From contig CAJFPI010000248.1 in NCBI GenBank assembly GCA_904398675.1, forward strand, positions 1 through 10,458: a DNA stretch of 10,458 nucleotides, given 5' to 3'. The first letter of the stretch is position 1, and every line of letters begins with the position of its first letter. This DNA comes from an uncultured Oscillospiraceae bacterium (GTDB lineage: Bacteria > Bacillota > Clostridia > Oscillospirales > Oscillospiraceae). The notes under the pieces were generated by a model. The model did no database searches. It saw only the letters and a list, made by a program, of their open reading frames with translations, and was not told where the DNA came from. Position numbers and translations under genes: made by a program. Shown in pieces: positions 1 to 7,939 of the stretch.

Positions 1-36
1 ACAGAGAAAGAAGCAATCATCCGATTGCTGGCATGA
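1..36 (+). CDS. 3' end of an upstream gene (partial, function unknown)
   Basis: Frame 1 is open from the window edge to a TGA at 34-36 and reads TEKEAIIRLLA, a charged and hydrophobic mix that looks like an ordinary C-terminal helix. A perfect hairpin starts four bases after the stop, where a terminator would be expected. With only 11 residues, neither function nor reality can be established. The minus strand is also open across this stretch, so the assignment rests mainly on the position of the hairpin. Confidence 0.4.
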   Translation, partial: TEKEAIIRLLA

Positions 37-40
37 AAAC

Positions 41-74
41 ACAGAGGCGGACGGTTTCCGCCGTCCGCCTCTGT
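41..74. terminator. Perfect 14-bp hairpin, probable terminator
   Basis: The arms 41-54 and 61-74 are exact reverse complements (ACAGAGGCGGACGG and its complement) around a 6-base loop. The stem is G+C-rich, as in Rho-independent terminators. On the plus strand no T-run follows. On the minus strand the stem is followed by GTTTTC, a short U-tract. Position just after a stop codon suggests termination of the upstream plus-strand gene, while the tail suggests minus-strand or bidirectional use. Confidence 0.6.
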
Positions 75-140
75 GCCTGACAATTCACCCGGTTCAGAAA
101 ATGTACCTATGGGAACCATCCGAAAGGATGTCCGTTTGTT

Positions 141-520
141 TTGGGTTCCGCCGCCTAAAAGGGCGGCTCCACCCTTCGGTATTTCAATGCTCGGGGGCGG
201 CAGAGCCGCCCCTGCGCAATCCCCGGCCGCAGGCCGGGGATTTACGCGCCACTCGGCGCGCGGCCCAGAAGGGTCGTTAGGTGAACAAGGGCTTATGCAG
301 AAAATATCGATTTTAACCGCCCCTCTCTCTTTGGCGATTCTGACACTCAGGGCTGCAAAGCCGCCTTTTTGCTCCTTCCAGCTCGCTGTAAGCGTAATTC
401 TGCTTATTGCGGGCTTTTGTCATTTTTATTGCCGAGCTTTCCGCGCGCACATTTTGCTGCTGTCCGCAGCTCGACTACGAATGTCTCCGGAGAGCCTGCG
501 CGCTTTCATAAAATAAAAAG
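141..520. repeat. Hairpin-rich intergenic element, probable dispersed repeat or structured RNA
   Basis: No convincing gene lies between 75 and 611. The stretch is instead packed with hairpins: 151-156/161-166 around AAAA; 194-201/205-212, perfect 8 bp around AGA; 218-228/232-242, perfect 11 bp around GCA; 245-250/255-260 around ACTC; and 384-387/391-394. At 351-365 a G+C stem with one mismatch is followed by TTTTT (366-370), which resembles a plus-strand terminator. Further possible pairings are 433-438/468-473 and 443-449/497-503. Long frames are open on both strands, but their translations are low-complexity Pro/Gly/Ala/Arg text typical of G+C-rich non-coding DNA. A mobile intergenic repeat family or a non-coding RNA would both fit; copy number cannot be judged from one window. 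The last 90 bases before the 612 gene show no clear sigma-70 promoter. Confidence 0.45.
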
Positions 521-611
521 CGGCGGGATGACAGGAAACTTTTTGCCTGCATAAATCGTCTGTTTAAACGGAGTTTATCTCTGGCTGCCATTCTTTGGAT
601 GAGGTGATCGT

Positions 612-3062
612 ATGAAACAAGTCTTTGCTTTACTGCTTTGCCTGGCAATATTGTCTCCATCCGCGCTTGCGGCATCGCCGGATCATTGGCCTGCCTGGGC
701 AGAGGAGGCGTTGTCCTGGGGACAGGAAGAATCTGTCAGCCAGGAGCTTTTGAGCACGCCGGATGCTGCCGTGACCCGTGAAATGGCGGCGCAGCTGCTC
801 TATGAGTCGACGGGGCGCCCGGCTGTCTCGGGGGATTGCCCCTTTTCCGATGTGTCCGGCGACAATGCCTCTGCAGTGACGTGGGCCGCGGAGCAGGAGT
901 ATCTTACCGGAATGGGAGATGGGACCTATGAGCCGTCCAGGCCGATCACCCGGCAGGAGTTTGCTGCGATCCTCTGGCGTCAGGCTGGGCGGCCTGACGC
1001 TGTGACAGGGGGGCTGAAACAGTTCCAGGATGCCGGCGCTGTATCAGAGTGGGCCAGGTCCCCTGTGCTCTGGGCCATACAGTCAGGTGTTATGACAGGG
1101 CGGAGCGGGGATCTGCTGGATCCTTCCGGCGTCATCACGGTTGCAGAGGCGCTGGTGATGCTGGAGCGTGCCGACTCCCTGCCGGATGTGGGTGTCCTCC
1201 GCTCTGATCTGGAAAACCTTGCCGCCGCACATCGCCCCATTGGCTCGCAGGGAGAATCTGATGCCGTCCAGTATTTAAAGGGGCGTTTTGAGGAAATGGG
1301 GTATACCGTTACCCTCCAGCCCTATACCGACAGCCAGGGACGGACAGGGAATAATGTGGTTGCGGTGCGGGAGGCGTCGTCTCCCGGCGCGGATATCTTG
1401 GTGCTTTCCGCTCACCACGACAGCGTCCCCACCGCCTACGGAGCCAACGACAACGCCTCGGGGGTGGCCGCGCTGCTCTATGCGGCGGAGGCTTTGAAGG
1501 ATGTGGCATCCGACACGGAGCTCCGGTTCATCAGCTTTACCGATGAAGAAAACGGGAAAAATGGCTCTCGGGCCTATACGGCCGGCCTGACTGCGGACGA
1601 GAAGGAACGGATCATCGGGGACATCCAGTTTGATATGCTGGGAGGTCTTGGTTCGGATGGGGTCCTGGCATGCACCATGGACGGAGAGGCCAACTGGGTC
1701 AGCGACCTGCTCCAGGAGAAAGACCCGTCCCTGAAACGCGGAGCCGAAACTGCCAGCGACCACGCCTCTTTTCAGCTGGCGGGAGTTCCCTCCGTCCTGC
1801 TGATGCAGAATAGCCAGGGCTACCTGTATCATTCGGCTGCGGACACTGCGGATCAGCTGGATCTGTACGCCATCGCCCGCGCGGCAGACACCGCCGTGGC
1901 TGCGGCGAAGGAGATCTGCTCTCCAGACACCGGCTCTTATCGGGAGACTGCCCGGGAGCAGGGAGGGGAATATACCTACCGTCAAACCCGGCAGAATGTG
2001 ATTTATTTCAGCAGCTCCCGCACTGACACCGAGGCCTATATTGGCGCCGCCGGAGAACTGACGGACACCCACGAAATCTCTGGCGACGGCTGGACCGACA
2101 CCTATGAGGCCTACCGCTACTCTATGCGTTGGTTTGATGGGGCAACCCCCATGAACACCTACTACCAGTACCGAAATGGATTTTTGGAGCGCATAGAAAT
2201 CCGCCCGGAAGAGACCGGCTATACCTGTGCAGAGGTTCGGACGCTGATTCAGGCCATGTATGGCGCACCATCCTCGGAGGAGGACGGACAAGTCAGCTGG
2301 GCCGACCCTGTGTACAGCAAATATATCACTCTGACCACTGATGAGGGGGCGTGCCTTTTCACGGTGAGCAATTACTCCACAGGCATTACCAATGTGCTGG
2401 CGTCCTATCCGGTGAGCGGTGGCCAGGCCAGCATCTCCGATCCGGAGGACAAGGCTGTGTGGGATTATCTGTGCTCCATTCTCCCTTTGGAGGCCCGGCA
2501 GAAGATCGCGGAGTTTAACCTCTTTACTGACGGCACCAGCAACATCCTGGCTTATACTTCCCCTATTAAGGAAAATGGCGTTACGGACAACAGCCGTTTC
2601 TCGATCAGCATTGACTATTACGACGTGTATGATGAGAACGGGGCGAAACGGGACTGGAGCAAGCTGACCTACACCATCCTCCACGAGTACGGCCACGTTC
2701 TGCTGGAGGACGAGACCCAGATCGACCTGACCAAAGGCACCGGGACCCACGATACGGCCACCTTTATCGATGGCTCCTTCCGGAAGGGCTTCTATGATGC
2801 CTTTTGGAGCGAGCTGGGTGACACCGGCGTGGGAGATTACGAGGAAAATCCCACCCGCTATGTCAGCCGCTACGGGGCAAACTATTTTCATGAGGATATC
2901 GCCGACACCTTCGCCGTCTTTGTTCTCGGCGGAGAGCCGAAAGGGGATACCGTGGCGGAGGATAAGCTGCGCTTTTTCTGGAAGGATTCGGACATGGTGG
3001 AATTGCGGGCCGCTATTCGGATGAATCTGGGCCTGGACTGGCCGGAGACGGTTTCCCGCTAG
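612..3062 (+). CDS. Secreted SLH-domain M28 metallopeptidase with a second HEXXH domain
   Basis: The 816-residue product starts at an ATG preceded by GAGGTGAT (601-608), a strong ribosome binding site. Residues 1-20 form a signal peptide ending in ALA. Three S-layer-homology repeats follow (about 22-70, 77-127 and 137-187), which in this family bind secondary cell-wall polymers and tether the enzyme to the envelope. Residues about 195-437 are a complete M28 zinc aminopeptidase domain. The expected ligands and catalytic residues are all visible: H268 and D270 in AHHDS, D280 in NDNASG, E312/E313 in DEENG, D341 in FDMLG and H407 in YHSAAD. A Tyr/Thr-rich linker domain (about 450-600) leads to a second domain (about 605-816) with HEYGH (H691, E692, H695). 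E761 or D763 in HEDIADTFA is a candidate third zinc ligand, as in gluzincin peptidases. The likely role is extracellular peptide or cell-wall protein degradation; the substrate is unknown. The gene appears monocistronic and ends at the shared terminator at 3106-3143. Confidence 0.9.
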   Translation: MKQVFALLLCLAILSPSALAASPDHWPAWAEEALSWGQEESVSQELLSTPDAAVTREMAAQLLYESTGRPAVSGDCPFSDVSGDNASAVTWAAEQEYLTGMGDGTYEPSRPITRQEFAAILWRQAGRPDAVTGGLKQFQDAGAVSEWARSPVLWAIQSGVMTGRSGDLLDPSGVITVAEALVMLERADSLPDVGVLRSDLENLAAAHRPIGSQGESDAVQYLKGRFEEMGYTVTLQPYTDSQGRTGNNVVAVREASSPGADILVLSAHHDSVPTAYGANDNASGVAALLYAAEALKDVASDTELRFISFTDEENGKNGSRAYTAGLTADEKERIIGDIQFDMLGGLGSDGVLACTMDGEANWVSDLLQEKDPSLKRGAETASDHASFQLAGVPSVLLMQNSQGYLYHSAADTADQLDLYAIARAADTAVAAAKEICSPDTGSYRETAREQGGEYTYRQTRQNVIYFSSSRTDTEAYIGAAGELTDTHEISGDGWTDTYEAYRYSMRWFDGATPMNTYYQYRNGFLERIEIRPEETGYTCAEVRTLIQAMYGAPSSEEDGQVSWADPVYSKYITLTTDEGACLFTVSNYSTGITNVLASYPVSGGQASISDPEDKAVWDYLCSILPLEARQKIAEFNLFTDGTSNILAYTSPIKENGVTDNSRFSISIDYYDVYDENGAKRDWSKLTYTILHEYGHVLLEDETQIDLTKGTGTHDTATFIDGSFRKGFYDAFWSELGDTGVGDYEENPTRYVSRYGANYFHEDIADTFAVFVLGGEPKGDTVAEDKLRFFWKDSDMVELRAAIRMNLGLDWPETVSR

Positions 3063-3105
3063 ATCAGAGCCGAGCCTTCATCAAAAAATGAAAACGGATT
3101 TCCGC

Positions 3106-3143
3106 AAAGAAAAACGACTTGTGAAAACAAGTCGTTTTTCTTT
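3106..3143. terminator. Bidirectional terminator between convergent genes
   Basis: A perfect 16-bp stem (3106-3121 with 3128-3143) encloses the loop TGAAAA. One arm begins AAAGAAAAA and the other ends TTTTTCTTT, so the U-rich tail is built into the stem in both directions. It lies 43 bases after the SLH-peptidase stop codon and 91 bases beyond the stop of the minus-strand 1478-residue gene, and can terminate both convergent transcripts. Confidence 0.85.
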
Positions 3144-3234
3144 CGTCTTCAGCTAGGGGACGGTTCTGTACAGTAGAATCGGGGGCAATGGGGCTGCGCC
3201 GGCAGGCGGGCCGCTGCAGTGCATCATGGTCCCG

Positions 3235-6200
3235 TCAACCCCACCAGAAATACCATTTCCGGGACTGCCGCAGGGTATCAGCCAGCGCGCGGATGTTCCC
3301 GCTCCTTTGTTTCAGCTCCGGACAGAAACCATACTGCTCCCGGGCAAGCTCCATTGCGCGCTCTCCCGGAACGGGCGCAGGGACGGCAAACTCCAGTGCA
3401 TCATGGGTCACAACCGCAGGGACAGCTCCATATTGCTCGAACCAATATTTTGCCACCGCCATCAGCTCCGCGGCATCGGGGCAGCTGTTCCAGCCGCCGA
3501 AAGGCAGATAGGCAAAAACTTCCCAGGGGTTTTCAACCGGGATTTTGGCCAATATCAGTGGGATCGTTCTCTCCGTGTTCCGGTCCCAATAGGAGATAAA
3601 GTCGTTGTTGGCCACACCTCCCTCCATCTCATGCGGGGCTCCTCCCGCCCCGTTGGCGCCGCCGTCATCCCCCATCCCTCCGCGATGGGAAAGCATCCCG
3701 GCAAGGATGTCCATGCCGTCCGCCAGAGGCCGGTCTAATATGGCGCGGCGGTAAGCGACTACCCGCTCATCCCGGAAACAGGAATCTGCTGCGCCTGCAT
3801 TGTCCGGATCTGTGTTCAGGAGCAGGCGGCCCCACAGAGTTTCGTCCACGGGCACCAGAAAGGGGACAAAGCCCTCCCGCACGCCCAGACGCTGGGCATA
3901 GCCGAAGGCCGCAGTGATGGGGTCGTCATCCCGCATGGAGGGGAAGTAGCGGCATTCACAGCCGAGGTAGCGCATCATTGTTTTTGCCAGTTCAGACGGC
4001 TCTATATCCGCTGCGACCTCCTGATTTTTCCAGCAGTCCCACCGCTGCTGCATCACCCTGGCCATGGACTGATAGTAGTCCTCGTCAAAGGGAATGAAGA
4101 GATACGCCTCCTGCCGAAATTCATTGGAGTGGTAGCGGGCCGGTCCAAAGTACCGGAGGGCGTAGTCATCGATGTCGGAAGGGAAGAAGGGGGCGTCACT
4201 CTCACCGTAGTAATAACGGGCGAAGGCCGCCCCCTCGTCGTCGAAGAGGTCGCAGGACAGCTGTCCGCACAGTTCATCCCGGATGAAGGGGCGCAGATCG
4301 GTATGTTTCGGATCGGACTGAAAATCCTCCAGTTCGCCCCAGTACCGCTCTATAAACGCCAGGCCCATCAGATCCTGCTCAATACACCAGCGCAGATAGA
4401 TGGCCATATGGTTGAAGGCGGTGAGTTCGTCTACCGGCAAATTTTTCTCCCGGATACTCTGCAGATGCCAGTCCCCATCGTCCATCACCGGGCGGGCGCA
4501 GCTCACCTCGGTTTCATCCACGGCGTGGGGACGGCTCGGATCTACGACAAAGCTGACGTCCTCCATCCTCTCCAGCAGCTCCGCGGCGCTGTAGGTCTGC
4601 TTGAAAAGCATCTCGTCTGCATAGAGGGGGATCACCTGGTAGAAGTTCACCTCCTCGCCGCTTGGGAGCGTACAGGGCTCTCCGCTGCCCTGGATCTGCT
4701 GGGGCGAAACGAGTATCGCGCCGCACAGATCCGTACTCTCTGCAAAAGCGCCTTGATGCTCCATGGTGTGTCCCCAGCCCAGCCAGGTATCGCAGGCGAT
4801 GGGCAGGCGGGCCAGCGCCTTCAGCATCCGGACCGGCCAATACCACCGCTCATCCTGAAGAGACTCCTGGTCCAGTTTCCAATCCGGCGGCAAGGCGATG
4901 GCCAGCTCCGCGCGCTCCAGATGCTGCTCCTTCAGCTCCTCCGGCACACGCATTCTGTGCGCGCCCATCCCCATGGTGACAAGAGTGTGGCAGTCCCGCT
5001 CTTCCCCCGGCGGGATCAAGCAGATGTCCACATGGATATCCGTGGAAACCAGCTCGTGGAAGATATGCTCCACCGGGCCGAAGGATGTTTCGATAAAGCG
5101 CTGCACGGCCTCCATTTCCTCCGGATCATAGCATTCCGGGGCCGGCTGCCGGGCGCTTGAGCCGTCTCTATCCGCACAGAGCATTGTCGGGGGACCAGCG
5201 GGGGCTCCCGCCTCATCCAGCCAGACCTGACAGTATGGCGTATCCTGCTGCGGCAGCTTGTAGATCAGGCTTACCCTGTAATCCAGCCCGAAGAGAACGG
5301 TATCAAGGACGCCGTCCGCATCATCCGGCATGGAAAGGGTGAGCCAGCGCCCGCTGTCCAGGCGCTCCTTCTGTGTCATCAGCCACTCGGGTTTCAGCTT
5401 GGAGATCCCCGCCTCATTCATGCGGAATACCACATCCACCGGATGCCCCATGATCTGGCGGCTGAAACTGCAGTAGGGATTATCCTTGACATAGCTTGCC
5501 GGGTCAGGCTGAAAAATCCGGACGAACTGAGCCAGCCCCTCCGCATGGACGGTGATGCAGGAGATGGCCCGCAGCTTGGCGTCTGCATCCTCATCCAGCC
5601 CCTCCTGCAGCCTGCGGTCACAGCTGGGATCGATCCAGTGGTACTCCATCTGCTCCAAGGAGGCACCGGTGCGGATCTCCTCCCGCAGTGTCAGGAACTC
5701 ATAGTCGTCCGGGACCAGTGCAAGCCCCTGCTCCACAGCCGACAGCGCCCCTGCTTTATCACCGAAATGGGCGCGCAGTTTCCCCAGCTGGAGCCAGATC
5801 CAGGGGTAATCCGCCTCCTCGACGGCGCCCTGCTCCGCATATTGGAGCGCCTCCTCCAGGCGTCCGCAGTACATTAGGGCGCAGGAGTAGCGGTAGTACC
5901 ACATCCCGCAGCCCTCTGCCTTTGTTTCAGCGTCAGACAGCCACTGTGCGGCACGGCAATAATATTCATATTCATCAATGTTTAAGCAGCCATACGCATA
6001 CCACAGGGCAATCTGCAGATCACGGCGGGCCTGCTTTTCCGTAAACCGGCCTTCCGCGGTCCCCGCCTCAATGAAGTGCTCCAGATAGCCCAGCATTTTG
6101 TAAAAATATCCGCTGCTCCCCTCACAGAAGGATTCCAGTGTATTGAGATCCTCCCGGCTCAGCAGGGAACCGGTTTCCGGGTCCACCTCCGGCTCCGTGT

Positions 6201-7671
6201 CATCCCGGCTGAACAGCCGCACGGTGCCGGTGTCCCGGCGGAAGGAGTGGAACGCCGCCCAAGGCAGGCTGCTGTGCCGGAAAAAGTCTGCTGCTGCCGT
6301 CAGCACCGCCGGCAGATCCCAGGCCGCAAAGTCCAGATATCCGCAGTAGAGGCCGGTGGCTCCGCCCAGGAATGTCACGGCATCTTCGCCGGCGCTCTCC
6401 TGAACAGCCGCCTGCAGAGCGTCCCGAAAGTCCAGCACACATCCGGCTCGGTCCTCCCCCGCAAAGCCCTCCAGGGGATAGATCAGAAACCCTGCCGCGA
6501 TGCCGTCCCGGTAATAATTGTCCGTCACATCGCTTTCTGCGTCAAGATATTCGTTGATAAGGGCCGGGAGCCGGGTGGAGCCGGTATAAACATCAAGCCT
6601 CCAGTCCGCGTCCGGATCTTTCACCGGCTCCAGCGCATAGGACAGGCAGCTGTTTTCCAGATAGGCCTCCGCATCCTGGTAGAGGACCATCCCCATATCC
6701 TTCAACACCTGGGCCAGGTTTGTCAAGGTGACGGATGGCCCGGTTTCCGGCGTATCTGTAACGGAAAATCCGCTGATGTAAGCAATGGCGTTGATCTCTC
6801 CCAGCGCCTGGTCGGTGAGGATGGAGAGCATCATCTCCGCTCGCTCTGCGTTTTCCCGGAGCAGCGGAAACAGCTTTTCGCAATAGAGCGTCAGGGATAC
6901 CTCCCGCTCCCCCTGCTTTCTGCTCCAGACCTGCACGTCATCCGCCGTAATTTCCCAGCCGTCCCATCGCAGGCTGAATCCCTGTGAGGGCTGGCGGCCC
7001 ACCAGAATATCCCATCGCTCGCGGACGGAAACCGGCGCATGACGCTGGAAGTAGACCAGGGGGAAAAGCCCGGCGCAGCTGCCCTCCGGCGTGAGGATCA
7101 GCTCATACTTCTTTCCGTTGTACCCCAGTTCAAAGGAAACGTCCTCCAAAGCAAGATTCAGGATCTCCCCGCATTTTTTTATAAGCTCCTCGCCAGCGTC
7201 CCGGTCGCAGTGCCGGTCCATCAGACGGCGCAGCCCGGCCTCTTCGCGGAGGAAGGCGGACCATGCCTCTTCCGTTCTCTGACGGAAATTCCTTGCAAAC
7301 CTGGGGAGGGAGAGGCGCCTGCGGCAGTCATCCATCAGCGCCTGGGTGTCCGCATCGCCGGGGCGGGCCTCCAGCGCCTGCGCAAAGTATGGAAGGGCCA
7401 GATCCTCCCGGTCCAGGTAGTAGTAGGCGTAGCCCATCCGGAAATTCCAGCAGTGGTCGCCTTTGAAATATTCCTCGTGGGGCTTGAGAAGGGAAATGGC
7501 CTTTCGGTACATGTCCTTGTCTTCCACGCCTGCCAGGTTGTTATAGGCCCGCGCCAATTCGCTGTCCAGCTCCGGCGTGTGCTCCGCCTGGGGGACAGCC
7601 TCAATGGCATCGATGATCTTTTGATACGCGCCGTTTTCGTGCCAGATCTGACACTGCTGCAGTAAAGTCAT
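3235..7671 (-). CDS. Giant TPR / SUFU / DUF4253 mosaic protein, polyimmunity-like
   Basis: The product has 1478 residues. Its ATG is preceded by GGAGG (7683-7679) with a 7-base spacer. There is no signal peptide or membrane segment, so it is probably cytoplasmic. Residues 1-130 look like TPR repeats, with helical pairs such as GYAYYYLDREDLALPYFAQAL at 80-100. Residues 130-500 are unassigned; part of this may be DUF4026 (weak recall). A second TPR-like block spans about 545-665. An unassigned segment (about 700-845) precedes a SUFU domain (about 850-1045), recognised from TLVTMGMG (896-903), ELAIALPPDW (922-931), WLGWGHT (963-969) and FYQVIPLYADEM (1010-1021). Residues 1075-1330 are another unassigned region. 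A Gly-rich linker (1330-1352) leads to DUF4253 (about 1355-1478), with NPWEVFAYLPFGGWNSCP (1381-1398), EQYGFCPE (1445-1452) and terminal WYFWWG. Bacterial SUFU proteins are described as immunity proteins of polymorphic toxin systems, and multi-domain 'polyimmunity' proteins are known. That role is inferred here, since no toxin gene is in the window. A long leader with a possible attenuator precedes the gene. Confidence 0.85.
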   Translation of the reverse strand: MTLLQQCQIWHENGAYQKIIDAIEAVPQAEHTPELDSELARAYNNLAGVEDKDMYRKAISLLKPHEEYFKGDHCWNFRMGYAYYYLDREDLALPYFAQALEARPGDADTQALMDDCRRRLSLPRFARNFRQRTEEAWSAFLREEAGLRRLMDRHCDRDAGEELIKKCGEILNLALEDVSFELGYNGKKYELILTPEGSCAGLFPLVYFQRHAPVSVRERWDILVGRQPSQGFSLRWDGWEITADDVQVWSRKQGEREVSLTLYCEKLFPLLRENAERAEMMLSILTDQALGEINAIAYISGFSVTDTPETGPSVTLTNLAQVLKDMGMVLYQDAEAYLENSCLSYALEPVKDPDADWRLDVYTGSTRLPALINEYLDAESDVTDNYYRDGIAAGFLIYPLEGFAGEDRAGCVLDFRDALQAAVQESAGEDAVTFLGGATGLYCGYLDFAAWDLPAVLTAAADFFRHSSLPWAAFHSFRRDTGTVRLFSRDDTEPEVDPETGSLLSREDLNTLESFCEGSSGYFYKMLGYLEHFIEAGTAEGRFTEKQARRDLQIALWYAYGCLNIDEYEYYCRAAQWLSDAETKAEGCGMWYYRYSCALMYCGRLEEALQYAEQGAVEEADYPWIWLQLGKLRAHFGDKAGALSAVEQGLALVPDDYEFLTLREEIRTGASLEQMEYHWIDPSCDRRLQEGLDEDADAKLRAISCITVHAEGLAQFVRIFQPDPASYVKDNPYCSFSRQIMGHPVDVVFRMNEAGISKLKPEWLMTQKERLDSGRWLTLSMPDDADGVLDTVLFGLDYRVSLIYKLPQQDTPYCQVWLDEAGAPAGPPTMLCADRDGSSARQPAPECYDPEEMEAVQRFIETSFGPVEHIFHELVSTDIHVDICLIPPGEERDCHTLVTMGMGAHRMRVPEELKEQHLERAELAIALPPDWKLDQESLQDERWYWPVRMLKALARLPIACDTWLGWGHTMEHQGAFAESTDLCGAILVSPQQIQGSGEPCTLPSGEEVNFYQVIPLYADEMLFKQTYSAAELLERMEDVSFVVDPSRPHAVDETEVSCARPVMDDGDWHLQSIREKNLPVDELTAFNHMAIYLRWCIEQDLMGLAFIERYWGELEDFQSDPKHTDLRPFIRDELCGQLSCDLFDDEGAAFARYYYGESDAPFFPSDIDDYALRYFGPARYHSNEFRQEAYLFIPFDEDYYQSMARVMQQRWDCWKNQEVAADIEPSELAKTMMRYLGCECRYFPSMRDDDPITAAFGYAQRLGVREGFVPFLVPVDETLWGRLLLNTDPDNAGAADSCFRDERVVAYRRAILDRPLADGMDILAGMLSHRGGMGDDGGANGAGGAPHEMEGGVANNDFISYWDRNTERTIPLILAKIPVENPWEVFAYLPFGGWNSCPDAAELMAVAKYWFEQYGAVPAVVTHDALEFAVPAPVPGERAMELAREQYGFCPELKQRSGNIRALADTLRQSRKWYFWWG

Positions 7672-7711
7672 ACTGGATCCTCCATCTTATCCCTCTGCAA
7701 ATGGTTCCAAC

Positions 7712-7764
7712 AAAAAATGTCCTGCAGCCGCCCGAATCCATCAGGACAGAGGGGCGCAGGACAT
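7712..7764 (-). terminator. Terminator-like hairpin in the leader, candidate attenuator
   Basis: Read on the minus strand, ATGTCCTGC (7764-7756) pairs exactly with GCAGGACAT (7725-7717). An inner 4-bp stem extends it (7755-7752 with 7733-7730), leaving a 4-base bulge and an 18-base loop. Five Us follow immediately (7716-7712), so the structure resembles an intrinsic terminator. It lies 41 bases upstream of the 1478-residue gene and downstream of the only promoter seen, so it would stop transcription before that gene unless overridden. A second TGTCCTG copy (7748-7742) could compete for the same 3' arm, giving an alternative hairpin. Regulation by attenuation is inferred. Confidence 0.5.
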
Positions 7765-7878
7765 AAAATGAGCGCAGGAAAACACCACAGCGCGGCAGAT
7801 ATGACTTGCCGGCATCTGAAAACAAATTTCTCGCTGAGCAGTTTCTGAATGGTGTACTGGTATTTGCCTGTTTGACAT
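7741..7878 (-). CDS. Candidate 45-residue leader peptide upstream of the SUFU/DUF4253 gene
   Basis: An ATG at 7878 follows AAGGAG (7889-7884) with a 5-base spacer, the best ribosome binding site within the leader. The frame encodes 45 residues with four cysteines (C19, C28, C35, C41) and five histidines, starting MSNRQIPVHHSETAQ. Its TGA (7743-7741) lies inside the terminator-like hairpin, so a ribosome reaching the end would block that stem. This geometry fits translation-controlled attenuation. Two alternative frames start at ATG 7924 and GTG 7922 behind GGAGG (7932-7928). The GTG frame runs through to overlap the downstream start codon as ATGA. All three translations look unlike a normal protein, so at most one is real and none is recognised. 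Confidence 0.3.
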   Translation of the reverse strand: MSNRQIPVHHSETAQREICFQMPASHICRAVVFSCAHFMSCAPLS

Positions 7879-7939
7879 AAAGACTCCTTACTGCTCCCCA
7901 GAACGGCGGGCTCGGGAGACACATATCTCCTCCCTGGAA

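Noticed and set aside
73..516. 147-residue plus-strand open frame from a GTG start
   Set aside because: It runs straight through the hairpin cluster, has no ribosome binding site, starts within the terminator stem and has a composition typical of G+C-rich non-coding DNA.
1275..2891. 538-residue minus-strand open frame
   Set aside because: It is antisense to the SLH-M28 gene, whose domains and catalytic residues are unmistakable; the long frame follows from codon bias on the other strand.
3155..3180. GGGGACGGTTCT followed by a CTGTACAG palindrome, reminiscent of termini of small mobile repeats
   Set aside because: Only one short copy is present, with no matching inverted end and no transposase, so it cannot be supported as a mobile element here.
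4129..5160. 343-residue plus-strand open frame (and others between 5443 and 7665)
   Set aside because: All are antisense shadows of the 1478-residue gene, without domain matches or ribosome binding sites.
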